Shown: piece after piece, positions 1 to 5,928 of the stretch
Layout of the letters: every line of letters begins with the position of its first letter
Numbering within the stretch: position 1 is the first letter of the stretch
Source: Candidatus Solincola jinzensis
GTDB taxonomy: Bacteria > Actinomycetota > Geothermincolia > Geothermincolales > RBG-13-55-18
DNA length: 7,353 nucleotides
Reading direction: 5' to 3'
NCBI GenBank assembly: GCA_015711875.1
Contig: JACVJG010000128.1
Span: 1-7,353 of the forward strand
Notes under the pieces: model-generated
Told to the model about the DNA's origin: nothing
Seen by the model: only the letters and a program-made list of their open reading frames with translations
Database searches by the model: none
Translations under genes and position numbers: made by a program

Positions 1-432
1 CGTTCTTATCTACCACTTGCCTTGATGATCCGCGCGTTGAAGAAGGGTCGCATGCGAACGGGGCGACACGGTCAAAGGTGGCGGGCCAAGACGCGGCGGA
101 AGCCTCACTCACCATGATATCCGGTACGGGAAAGCGTCGCGGCGGAATACGGTGGTCTTCGACCCTCCGGCCCCTGCCGGAGCCACGCTTCCACACGGGG
201 TACGCGGAAGGCGCTGGAGCCGAAAACGCAAAGCGCGCCCAAGAGGAGCTCGATGGCGATATCTGCAGCAACAAAACCCCTACCGTTTGTTCAGGGACAC
301 GTCGGCGCGCCTCAAGAGGCCGATGACGATATCTACTGGGTGGCTTCGATCCGGTGGTACGGGGCCGATGCTGAGGACGAAAAGGAAATCCGCGGCTCAA
401 GAAGTGCCCGATGGCGATATCTGCAGGGCGGC
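1..432. other. Gene-free left flank, mostly degenerate repeats
   Basis: I see no convincing gene here. A frame open from the left edge to a TGA at 115-117 encodes an Arg/Lys-rich stretch with no recognisable motif. It could be the tail of an upstream gene or chance, so I do not call it. A perfect 10-base palindrome, TCGCATGCGA, lies at 48-57. From about 199 onward the sequence is a degenerate direct-repeat array, described separately. Plus-strand reading frames across 250-940 are antisense to the repressor gene and look spurious. Confidence 0.6.
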
Positions 433-465
433 TTAATCCGGTGGTACGGGTCCGATGCTGGAGCT
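199..465. repeat. Degenerate tandem repeat array, units about 70-88 bases
   Basis: Two kinds of sub-block recur. An 18-base block (CGATGGCGATATCTGCAG) is exact at 251-268 and 409-426, extends leftward with few mismatches (240-268 against 398-426, 26 of 29 matching), and has a diverged copy at 313-334. A second block at 349-373 matches 436-460 in 24 of 25 bases, with a looser copy starting near 199 (GGTACG, then GCTGGAGCCGAAAACG). In the first and third units the two blocks keep the same spacing, with GGTACG about 53-54 bases before GATGGCG. This points to an ordered unit of roughly 87 bases, with the second unit badly eroded. The last copy overlaps the 3' end of the repressor gene. Function is unknown. 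Confidence 0.75.
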
Positions 466-726
466 GAAACGGCGGAAGATGTCGATGGCATCGCTCACCG
501 CCTCCTCCAGGGATTCGGGAGGGTTCTCCTTAAGGCACTCCTTCATGCGATGGGTTATGATCTGGATGCCCACGCGGTCCATGGCCGAGCGCGCCGCCGC
601 CACCTGGGTGAGGACCTCCTCGCAGTCCTTGCCCTCCTCCACCATGCGGATGACCCCGCGCACCTGGCCCTCCACGCGCCGCAAGCGGCGCAGTATGGCC
701 TCCCGAGTGTCGTCGTTCCTGGGCAT
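433..726 (-). CDS. CsoR/RcnR/CstR-family repressor, CstR-like cysteine pair
   Basis: This 97-residue all-helical protein belongs to the metal- or sulfur-sensing CsoR family (DUF156), which represses transcription as a tetramer. Family landmarks are RRLRRVEGQVRG at 13-24, EEGKDC ending at Cys35, and KEC ending at Cys64. By ungapped alignment with E. coli FrmR as I remember it, the position of the conserved His60 is Arg60, and a histidine lies one residue earlier (His59). Copper-sensing CsoR needs Cys-His-Cys. The persulfide sensor CstR has only the two cysteines, and its EEGKDC and IEC segments resemble this protein closely. A persulfide or reactive-sulfur sensor is therefore more likely than a copper sensor. 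No rhodanese, sulfide oxidase or copper pump lies alongside. An AGGAGGAGGT ribosome site just upstream supports the ATG. The C-terminal tail (SSSIGPVPPD) is encoded by an intergenic repeat unit. Confidence 0.9.
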   Translation of the reverse strand: MPRNDDTREAILRRLRRVEGQVRGVIRMVEEGKDCEEVLTQVAAARSAMDRVGIQIITHRMKECLKENPPESLEEAVSDAIDIFRRFSSSIGPVPPD

Positions 727-729
727 GGC

Positions 730-739
730 ACCTCCTCCT
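730..739 (-). promoter_or_regulatory. Strong ribosome binding site of the repressor gene
   Basis: On the minus strand this reads AGGAGGAGGT, ending three bases before the ATG at 726. It is a near-consensus Shine-Dalgarno sequence and fixes the start of the CsoR/CstR-like gene. Confidence 0.75.
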
Positions 740-752
740 CAGGACCAACCAT

Positions 753-758
753 ATTATA
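753..758 (-). promoter_or_regulatory. Possible -10 box of the repressor gene
   Basis: The minus strand reads TATAAT within an AT-rich island (751-760) in otherwise very GC-rich DNA, 27 bases upstream of the ATG. No good TTGACA-like -35 is found at the usual distance. Just upstream lies a G-rich tract (GTGGTGTGGGGAAGGG, roughly 761-776). CsoR-family operators are known to contain G:C tracts, so autoregulation is possible, but I see no clean inverted repeat. Confidence 0.45.
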
Positions 759-1013
759 TTACCCTTCCCCACACCACAGGAGACGCGCGAGCGGATGCCC
801 CGACCCTCCTGCGGGTACCGTGCCCTATGACCCGCGTCAACCCGCCGACCTCCGGCCGCGGTGCGCCGCGCAAGCGCGGCGGGACGGCGCGTCAGCCGGG
901 GCACGCGGTTTAAGCGGGCGGCGAACTGGGTATGGTTAAGGTCAGGAAGGCAAGCAGGGGGTACGCCAAGAAAGCGGGCGCCGAAGACCGTCCGTAGCCT
1001 TATGGCAACATAT

Positions 1014-1024
1014 GGGAGGAGGTG
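1014..1024 (+). promoter_or_regulatory. Ribosome binding site for the EF-Tu-like gene
   Basis: A purine-rich Shine-Dalgarno sequence (GGGAGGAGGTG) ends four bases before the ATG at 1029 and selects that start. An overlapping +1-frame ATG at 1022 would give only an arginine/glycine-rich shadow peptide. Confidence 0.7.
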
Positions 1025-1028
1025 AAAA

Positions 1029-1283
1029 ATGGAAAAACAGGTCGGCAGGGTGACCCATTACTTCGGAAAGATCGGGGTGGCCGCCATCGAGCTGGAGGAC
1101 GAGCTCAAGGTGGGCGACCTCATCCACGTGCGGGGACACACCTCGGACTGGAAGCAGCGGGTCGACTCCATGCAGGTGGAGCACGACGCGGTGGAGAAAG
1201 CCGGCCCCGGCATGGTGGTGGGGATCAAGGTGGAAGGCCACGCCCGTGAGCACGACGTGGTTTACAAGATCATCGAGGAATAA
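1029..1283 (+). CDS. Small translation elongation factor-like protein (EF-Tu domain 2-like barrel)
   Basis: This 84-residue soluble protein resembles the short stand-alone proteins usually annotated as translation elongation factor-like, which correspond to the beta-barrel domain 2 of EF-Tu/EF-1alpha. Visible landmarks are VGRVTHYFGKIGVAAIEL (residues 5-22), LKVGDLIHVRGHTSDW (about 27-42), VDSMQVEHDAVEKA (about 46-59), and GMVVGIKVEGHAREHDVVYKI at the end. The strand-loop pattern and the GD-I-x-x-x-G turn are typical of this barrel. There is no GTPase domain, so it is not itself an elongation factor. A role in binding RNA, ribosomes or another protein is speculation. The gene stands alone: the next gene begins about 200 bases later and the spacer holds direct repeats. 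Confidence 0.88.
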   Translation: MEKQVGRVTHYFGKIGVAAIELEDELKVGDLIHVRGHTSDWKQRVDSMQVEHDAVEKAGPGMVVGIKVEGHAREHDVVYKIIEE

Positions 1284-1291
1284 GCCGCACA

Positions 1292-1394
1292 AAAGCCGCC
1301 GTCCGCCCTTTGCTTCCCGTTTCTCTCCGGAGGGAGATGGGGCGATTTATCCGGTTGCCACGCTCGAAAGCCGCCGTACGTCCATGGCTTCCCG
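1292..1394. repeat. Imperfect direct repeat, 28 bases, 75-base period
   Basis: The 28-base segment 1292-1319 (starting AAAGCCGCCGT and ending GCTTCCCG) recurs at 1367-1394 with 24 of 28 bases matching. The differences are confined to the central nine positions. Between the copies is an 8-base palindrome (CTCCGGAG, about 1325-1332). The pair begins within ten bases of the stop codon of the EF-Tu-like gene. The 75-base spacing matches the exact repeat pair at 6205/6280. Confidence 0.7.
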
Positions 1395-1423
1395 CGCCGG
1401 ACCACCACGTTTTTACCGCCATG

Positions 1424-1429
1424 TATAAT
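1424..1429 (+). promoter_or_regulatory. Possible -10 box upstream of the membrane protein gene
   Basis: A perfect TATAAT lies in GC-rich surroundings 58 bases before the ATG at 1487, consistent with a start of transcription near 1436. The sequence at the -35 distance (ACCACC) is not consensus, so this rests on the -10 alone. Confidence 0.4.
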
Positions 1430-1486
1430 ATCCCTGGCGGGAAAGGCCAGATGATATCCGCGGCGAAGACCATGCGAGGGGGATAG

Positions 1487-2065
1487 ATGGTGGAATCGGT
1501 GGCCCAAGATAAAAGCAGGGTGGAGTTCGAGATCCGCGGAGGCGCCTGGGAAGGCGTTCATGCCGTGATCTTCTACGCTGCGGTGACCATGGCGGTGTTG
1601 GCGACGGCGGGGCTCTACCGCGTATATTTCGGCATCGCCGCCATCGTGCTCCTCTTCTACAGCATGCTGGCCATCTTCTCCAGCCCTCGCTTTATGGTGA
1701 TCGACACCGAGGGCATAAGCCTGGTGAGATACCGTTTCTTCATCCCCGCCCGGCGCGGACTTCCGCGTGAGGCGCTGGAAGGCGTCGAGGTGGTGGAGTC
1801 CCCGAGGCTCCCGGCACCGGAAGGGGAGAGGGGGTCGCGCCACGACCTCTCCTACTACGCCCGCGTTTACCTCATACTCTCGGGAGGAAAAAGGCTGAAG
1901 GTCTTCCGCTCCGGCATGACCGGCGCGCCGGCGGACAACCGCCGCGCGGCCTTCCTCATCGCGCAGGCGCTGGCGGAAGCGGCTGACCTGCCGGTCATCT
2001 ATAAGCGCCGCGGCATCAAAGATACCTGCATGGATCAGGGGGCGGGTATCGCGGAAGAGGATTGA
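1487..2065 (+). CDS. Two-pass membrane protein with possible PH-like domain, function unknown
   Basis: The 192-residue product has a short charged N terminus. Two adjacent hydrophobic segments follow, roughly residues 24-43 and 47-65, separated by LYRVY, and they should form a tight membrane hairpin. The soluble remainder (about 67-190) begins RFMVIDTEGISLVRYRFFIP, continues with a loop rich in Pro, Gly and charged residues (about 105-120), then a YLILSGGKRLKVFRSG strand pair and a helix AAFLIAQALAEAADLP. A membrane hairpin followed by a beta-rich domain with a D-x-x-G-I turn and a C-terminal helix resembles bacterial PH-like proteins of the YdbS/YdbT type. I could not confirm this. No catalytic residues stand out. 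A GAGGGGG sequence just upstream supports the ATG. Confidence 0.75.
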   Translation: MVESVAQDKSRVEFEIRGGAWEGVHAVIFYAAVTMAVLATAGLYRVYFGIAAIVLLFYSMLAIFSSPRFMVIDTEGISLVRYRFFIPARRGLPREALEGVEVVESPRLPAPEGERGSRHDLSYYARVYLILSGGKRLKVFRSGMTGAPADNRRAAFLIAQALAEAADLPVIYKRRGIKDTCMDQGAGIAEED

Positions 2066-2407
2066 CGCGGGAAAGAGGCTGGTGGGGCGGGCAATGCAGG
2101 AGCGGCATGGTACGAGGCGAAGGAAAGGGGCGGGAACCCGGGAAGGCAAGGCGGAACGCCGTTACGGGGGAACAACATCAAGTCCGGCGCGAGTCGCCGC
2201 CAGTTGCCGTTCAAGGCGAGGAACACATGGCTCTGATCGCTCTTCATCGCCATGCAAGCGGAAGGTCTTGGTTCCAGACGTGATCATCAGGTTGCCATGA
2301 TACGCGGTTCTTGTTGCTCTTCGTCGCCGTGCGGGGCCGTGCCGGGATCGAAGATCTCCAAAGCGAGCGTTGATGGAGCGAGAGAAGCTGTTTCACGGGG
2401 GAGATAG
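2066..2407. other. Gene-free spacer before the lipoprotein gene
   Basis: I see no credible gene in these 342 bases; the short open frames on both strands have no recognisable sequence. It contains a weak direct repeat with a 77-base period, described separately. I found no convincing promoter or terminator. The right end carries a GGGGGAGA ribosome site for the lipoprotein gene. Confidence 0.5.
2239..2332. repeat. Short diverged direct repeat, 77-base period
   Basis: The 17 bases at 2239-2255 (GCTCTTCATCGCCATGC) recur at 2316-2332 with 15 of 17 matching. Weaker similarity extends to the left. The second copy continues into GGCCGTGCCGGGATCGAAG, which resembles the minus strand of the left-end array near 349-375 (ends GGATCGAAG). 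The two sites may be diverged members of one family, but the match is short and gapped. Confidence 0.45.
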
Positions 2408-3505
2408 ATGAGGACTACGGTCACGAGAAAATGCAGCGCGGCGGGGATGGCGATTGCGCTCGCGGCCCTGGCCTTGTCCGCATGTTCGTGCGGAAAGGGA
2501 GGAGTGGATCTCGCTCCCTGGGAGCGCGACCCCATAGTTCCGGGATATTCCCTGGCGGAGATCGAGATCGGCGCCCAGTTCTCCGCCGTCCGGGAGGTAC
2601 ACGGCGACCCCGCCGATAAACGCAAGGAAGGCGGCTACCTTTACGCCTATTACGGGCGCACCAGGGAGGGCGGTCATATCGACGACCCCGCCTCGTGGCG
2701 CCTGGTGGTGACCCTGTATGACAACGGCAACGGTTACCTCGACGCCGGGGACGAGGTGGGAGCGGTGGAGGTCTCCGCCCCCTATTTCGGCAAGACCGCC
2801 GGGGGGGTGGGGATCGGCAGTTCCCCCCAGGACCTTGAGGCGGAGTTCGGCAAGGCGGAGAGCGTGACCTCCTCAACGGGCGAGGGGGGAGAGGTCCTGG
2901 AGCTCTATTCCTACCTCCAGAGGGGGGTGGAGTTCCTGGTCTCTACCCAGGAGGGCGTGGTCACCGTGCTGGTCACCGCATATGGCGGCCTGCGCGCGGT
3001 GGAGAGCGGCGGCGACAGCGGGGGGAAGGCAGGCGGCGTCTTCGGTTCCTATGCCTCAGCCCCCATCATCCCCGGGCAGACGGCGGCGGGGATAATGGTG
3101 GGTGACGATTTCAAGGCAGCCAGGGACCTCTACGGGCCGCCCGACAGCACCGGCTTCACCACTGAGGGATTCGTCTTCGCCACCTACACCGGGGGATACG
3201 GCACCTGGAAGCTCAACCTCTACCTGGAGGACAAGGACAAGAACGACGCCTTGGGAGACTATGACACCGTGGTCTCCATCAGCGTGCGCAGCCCCTACCA
3301 GGGAAAGACGCCCAAGGGGGTGGGCATCGGGTCGTCCTCCAACGACGTGATCAAGGAGTTCGGCAAACCCGAGAGGCAGAGCACCGTCAGCCACCAGGGC
3401 GAGGAGACCACCATCATGGAATATAATTCCAAAGGTATCGTGTTCGCCGTGCGGGCGGGAAGCGGCGAGGTGGTGGAGATAGACGTCAACCGCCCTTTGA
3501 GCTGA
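2408..3505 (+). CDS. Secreted lipoprotein with two tandem copies of a BamE-like domain
   Basis: This 365-residue protein starts with a lipoprotein signal peptide: positive MRTTVTRK, a hydrophobic stretch at 11-23, and lipobox LSAC with the lipidated cysteine at 26. It should be anchored on the outer face of the cytoplasmic membrane. The mature part is a tandem duplication: residues 42-190 (PIVPGYSLAEIEIG) align with 219-360 (PIIPGQTAAGIMVG), joined by a Gly/Ser-rich linker (about 200-214). Within each copy, GVGIGSS plus EFGKxE (133-151 and 304-322) is almost identical. The pattern of a G-x-x-F or GSS turn, a helix, then FG/YG-x-P resembles SmpA/OmlA (BamE)-type folds; this is a structural guess. 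Each copy also has an acidic EF-hand-like loop (105-116 and 275-286). The function is unknown; ligand or calcium binding at the cell surface is possible. Confidence 0.85.
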   Translation: MRTTVTRKCSAAGMAIALAALALSACSCGKGGVDLAPWERDPIVPGYSLAEIEIGAQFSAVREVHGDPADKRKEGGYLYAYYGRTREGGHIDDPASWRLVVTLYDNGNGYLDAGDEVGAVEVSAPYFGKTAGGVGIGSSPQDLEAEFGKAESVTSSTGEGGEVLELYSYLQRGVEFLVSTQEGVVTVLVTAYGGLRAVESGGDSGGKAGGVFGSYASAPIIPGQTAAGIMVGDDFKAARDLYGPPDSTGFTTEGFVFATYTGGYGTWKLNLYLEDKDKNDALGDYDTVVSISVRSPYQGKTPKGVGIGSSSNDVIKEFGKPERQSTVSHQGEETTIMEYNSKGIVFAVRAGSGEVVEIDVNRPLS

Positions 3506-3601
3506 ACGGCTAGCGCTCTGTCATATTGGGAACGCCCAAACAAGGGTGCAACCGACTTTGCGGGAGGGGTTTGCGGGCCATACTGAAAGGAGGATGCGGA
3601 T
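3506..3601 (+). promoter_or_regulatory. Short spacer with hairpin and ribosome site
   Basis: This 96-base spacer contains a small hairpin (TTGGG-AACG-CCCAA, 3526-3539) with no T-run and a direct repeat of TTTGCGGG (3557-3564 and 3570-3577). A strong AAAGGAGG at 3586-3593 lies eight bases before the ATG at 3602. The lipoprotein gene and the next gene could be co-transcribed. Confidence 0.4.
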
Positions 3602-4366
3602 ATGGGCATGGTAAAAAAAGCCAAGCGAATCCTTTTGCTCGGGACGGTGGCCTACGGAGCCGCCGCGTGGTCCCTGCGCCCCAAGCTGAAAGACCTCCTG
3701 GACCCCACCTGGCACCGCGAGGTGCCCGTCCGTATAACCATGCGCGGGCTGGCCTGGTTGCTGCCCGAGCTTTACGACCGTTTCGGGGAGCGGGGGGTGC
3801 GCGCCCTGCAGTACGTCTTCTACCGCATCGGGGAGGACCGCGCCCCCATCATGCGCGAGGCCCTGGGCATCGACCCCTATGACGCGCGCAGCCTGGGGCG
3901 CGTGCTCGACTACGAGGACGGCCTGGCCGGGGTGAAGGGCATCTGGACCGAGGAGGCCAAGGGCAGGGCGGTGAAGGAGGAACGCTACTGCCCCGCCGCC
4001 GGGGACCTGGAACGCTGCCCCGAGGTGTGCACCAAGCTCATGATGGCCCTGGAGGCCGGCACTTTCTCCGTCCTCAACCCCGACCTCCAGGTGCCTGAGA
4101 TAACGGAGCTCCTCTCCCTGGGGGACCCCTGCTGCCGAGCGGTCATCGAGCTGCCCCTGCCGCGTCGCGAGGCCGCGAAACAATCGCCCCAGGCCACGCC
4201 GGGGGAGTTCCCGCCCCGCCTGGAGGCGCCGGGTCTGCGGGAGAGGCTGGCGCTGCAGGCCCTGAAGAGCGTGGCGGGGGCGCTGTGGACCCTCCTCACC
4301 AGGGGACCCGACCAGCCCATGTTATGGTACGAGCATTTCCGCTACCAGCCCGCGGCCAGCCGCTGA
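3602..4366 (+). CDS. L-2-amino-thiazoline-4-carboxylic acid hydrolase-like cysteine-rich protein
   Basis: The 254-residue product has a hydrophobic N-terminal segment (about 10-25) that may tether it to the membrane. The core runs from about residue 40 to 185. Its clearest feature is a cysteine pattern: Cys130, Cys139, Cys143 and a GDPCC motif at 174-178. This arrangement, with the LLSLGDPCC segment after FSVLNPD, resembles proteins annotated as L-2-amino-thiazoline-4-carboxylic acid hydrolase, many of which in anaerobes have no proven substrate. The clustered cysteines could equally bind a metal or iron-sulfur cluster, as in related V4R/4-vinyl-reductase-type folds. The C-terminal 65 residues are Pro/Arg-rich and then helical, without a recognised domain. 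The start is fixed by AAAGGAGG eight bases upstream; an in-frame ATG two codons later is less well placed. Function from homology is uncertain. Confidence 0.8.
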   Translation: MGMVKKAKRILLLGTVAYGAAAWSLRPKLKDLLDPTWHREVPVRITMRGLAWLLPELYDRFGERGVRALQYVFYRIGEDRAPIMREALGIDPYDARSLGRVLDYEDGLAGVKGIWTEEAKGRAVKEERYCPAAGDLERCPEVCTKLMMALEAGTFSVLNPDLQVPEITELLSLGDPCCRAVIELPLPRREAAKQSPQATPGEFPPRLEAPGLRERLALQALKSVAGALWTLLTRGPDQPMLWYEHFRYQPAASR

Positions 4367-4732
4367 GGAACACGGGATAAGCAAAAAAGACCCACACACG
4401 AGGCGCGGGATGCCGCCCGGGAAGGCGCTCGAGAGCGGCGCTTGAACAGGGTTGTCGTGCGCACGGGATGGACAGCCGACCCTCCTGGCTATGAGCCCGC
4501 GAAACAGCCCTGGACACGACATGAAGCCCGCGCGCGCCTTACAGCGCTTTTCGACATCATGGCTATCACTCAAGAGCTGATACTCTTTTGCGGAAAACAT
4601 GGGCGGAAAAGGAAAGGCGTGAACCCGCGAGGTCGCATAAGGGTGGTCGAGGCATGGAGAATGTCCCGGCTTTCTGTCTCACCTGAAGGCCCGCAAAAGA
4701 AGTCCCATAAAACCGGTCCGAAGGCCTGAGCT
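4367..4732. other. Convergent spacer, no convincing gene
   Basis: This 366-base region separates a plus-strand gene from a minus-strand gene, so both transcripts should end here. An open frame from a TTG at 4442 to 4729 encodes a basic, motif-free peptide with no good ribosome site, so I do not call it. A small inverted repeat at 4430-4441 (CGCTC-GA-GAGCG) and the hairpin at 4724-4738 are the only structures seen. Neither has a proper T-run. Confidence 0.5.
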
Positions 4733-4738
4733 TCAGGC
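4724..4738. terminator. Hairpin overlapping the flavoprotein stop codon
   Basis: GCCTGA-GCT-TCAGGC is a perfect six-base-pair stem with a three-base loop spanning the TGA stop of the minus-strand gene. On the minus strand it is followed about 10 bases later by GGTTTTAT, a poor T-run. It could be a weak bidirectional terminator for the two converging genes, or simply chance. Confidence 0.25.
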
Positions 4739-5833
4739 GCGGAAGGCGCGGGCCAGGGCGCGCCGGTCGCGCCGGGCGGTCTTTCCGGAGGATATGGAAG
4801 AGGTGTCGAGATCGCCCACCAGCCCGCCCAGACCCTTGCGCTGGGCCGTCTCCCTCTCAAGGACCTCCTTCATGCGGTAGCGGTAGCGCACGTGGGGGGT
4901 GATGCGCTCCCCGGCGCTCTCCATCAAGGATTCCGCGGCTATGAGCCCGCTCTCCAGCGCCAGGGAAATGCCAAAGCCCCAGGGGTCGAGGAGACCGGCC
5001 GCCTCCCCCGCCAGCAGCGCGCATCCCGCTCCCAGGTTGTAGTGCCCCGCCGTCGCCATGCGGTTGGACGCCGCCGTCCTGCGCACCATATCGTCGCCCA
5101 TGCGCAGCCCTACCCTCTGGCTCAGGAAGGCCATGAGCCTTTCCAGCTCCACTTTCCATTCCTTACCAGGTGATATGTTGACCGCCAACCCCACCAAGTC
5201 TCCGCGCCTGAAGAAGCGCGCCATGCCGCCGCCTTTGCGCAGCAGGGCGAAACCCAGCCAGCGGGGGTCCCAGTCCATCTCCCCTTCACCGGTGACCAGC
5301 ATGGCGCGCTCCAGGGCGGGAGCGGCATAGAGGCGGTGGAACTCGGGGCGCAACAGGCGCAGGGCCAGGGAATCGGCGCCGTCCGCCGCCACCAGGTAGG
5401 TGGCCTCGAACTCCTCCCTTCCCTGCTCGCCAGCCGCGGCCAGGCGCACGTTGAAACGAAGTGCCGTGAAATCCTCCACCTCCAGGCCGTCCCTCACCTC
5501 GGCCCCGCAACCCGCGGCCAGGAAGGCGTCGAAACGGTGGCGGTCCACGGCAAGCCCGGGAGAGGCGAAGGGAAACTCGTAATCGCCTCCCTCCTCGCTG
5601 AGCAGCCGGGCTCCCAGCGTCTCGGGCTGCGGCGCCCGGCACGAGGCGGGTATGGGGCCGAAGGCCGCTTCCACCATCTCTATCGCCCGGGGCGGGAGGA
5701 ACCCACCGCAGGCCTTGTCCCTGGGGATCCTTTCCTTCTCCAGCAGCAGAACCTTGAATCCCCCCCGCGACAGGGCACGGGCAGCCATGCAGCCTGCCGG
5801 CCCTGCCCCGATGACTATCGCGTCGTAGTGCAA
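4733..5833 (-). CDS. FAD-dependent geranylgeranyl reductase-family oxidoreductase
   Basis: This flavoprotein belongs to the family that saturates double bonds of isoprenoid chains on lipids, quinones or pigments. Counting from a TTG start: HYDAIVIGAGPAG at 2-14 is the FAD-binding Rossmann motif, Glu32 ends the second strand (LLLEKE), DKACGGFLPP (39-48) is typical, VDR lies at 96-98, LVAADGADS at 147-155, and LLAGEAAGLLDPWGFGIS (273-290) is the second FAD motif. The usual GD there is GE, a variant common in bacterial homologues. The substrate cannot be told; the menaquinone side chain or membrane lipid isoprenoids are reasonable guesses. The open frame continues upstream to an ATG at 5956, but the extra 41 residues have no family similarity. 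GGGGAAGG lies nine bases before this TTG (also three before a GTG at 5839), so an internal start is preferred. The gene stands alone. Confidence 0.88.
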   Translation of the reverse strand: MHYDAIVIGAGPAGCMAARALSRGGFKVLLLEKERIPRDKACGGFLPPRAIEMVEAAFGPIPASCRAPQPETLGARLLSEEGGDYEFPFASPGLAVDRHRFDAFLAAGCGAEVRDGLEVEDFTALRFNVRLAAAGEQGREEFEATYLVAADGADSLALRLLRPEFHRLYAAPALERAMLVTGEGEMDWDPRWLGFALLRKGGGMARFFRRGDLVGLAVNISPGKEWKVELERLMAFLSQRVGLRMGDDMVRRTAASNRMATAGHYNLGAGCALLAGEAAGLLDPWGFGISLALESGLIAAESLMESAGERITPHVRYRYRMKEVLERETAQRKGLGGLVGDLDTSSISSGKTARRDRRALARAFRA

Positions 5834-5928
5834 GTCCACCTTCCTTCCCCGGTTCCCAGCGAGTATCGCGGGTGCTCTCGCCCTGTGATCCAAGGCCTTC
5901 GACCAACAGCGGGGCTTTCCCTCTCCGG

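Larger units (their letters stand above)
727..1028. other. Divergent spacer between repressor and EF-Tu-like gene
   Basis: This 302-base spacer carries the repressor's upstream signals at its left end and the ribosome binding site of the rightward gene at its right end. In the middle a GC-only inverted repeat at 864-881 (CGCCGCGC-AA-GCGCGGCG) would form a hairpin on either strand. It has no T-run after it, so it is not a convincing terminator. I see no gene in it. Confidence 0.5.

Noticed and set aside
864..881. The GC-only hairpin as a Rho-independent terminator
   Set aside because: No T-run follows it on either strand, and it lies between two divergently transcribed genes where no terminator is needed.
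253..939. A 228-codon plus-strand open frame
   Set aside because: It runs through the repeat array and antisense across the repressor gene; the repeated peptides come from the DNA repeats, and the protein has no recognisable domain.
1262..2149. A 295-codon minus-strand open frame
   Set aside because: It is antisense to the membrane protein gene, which has a good start, membrane segments and sensible composition; the long frame is a by-product of high GC.
4442..4729. A 95-codon plus-strand open frame in the convergent spacer
   Set aside because: It has a TTG start with no clear ribosome site, basic low-information composition, and no motif.
4487..4950. An exact 14-base match, GGCTATGAGCCCGC, at 4487-4500 and 4937-4950
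   Set aside because: One copy lies in coding sequence and there is no similarity around it; a match this short can occur by chance in a window of this size and composition.
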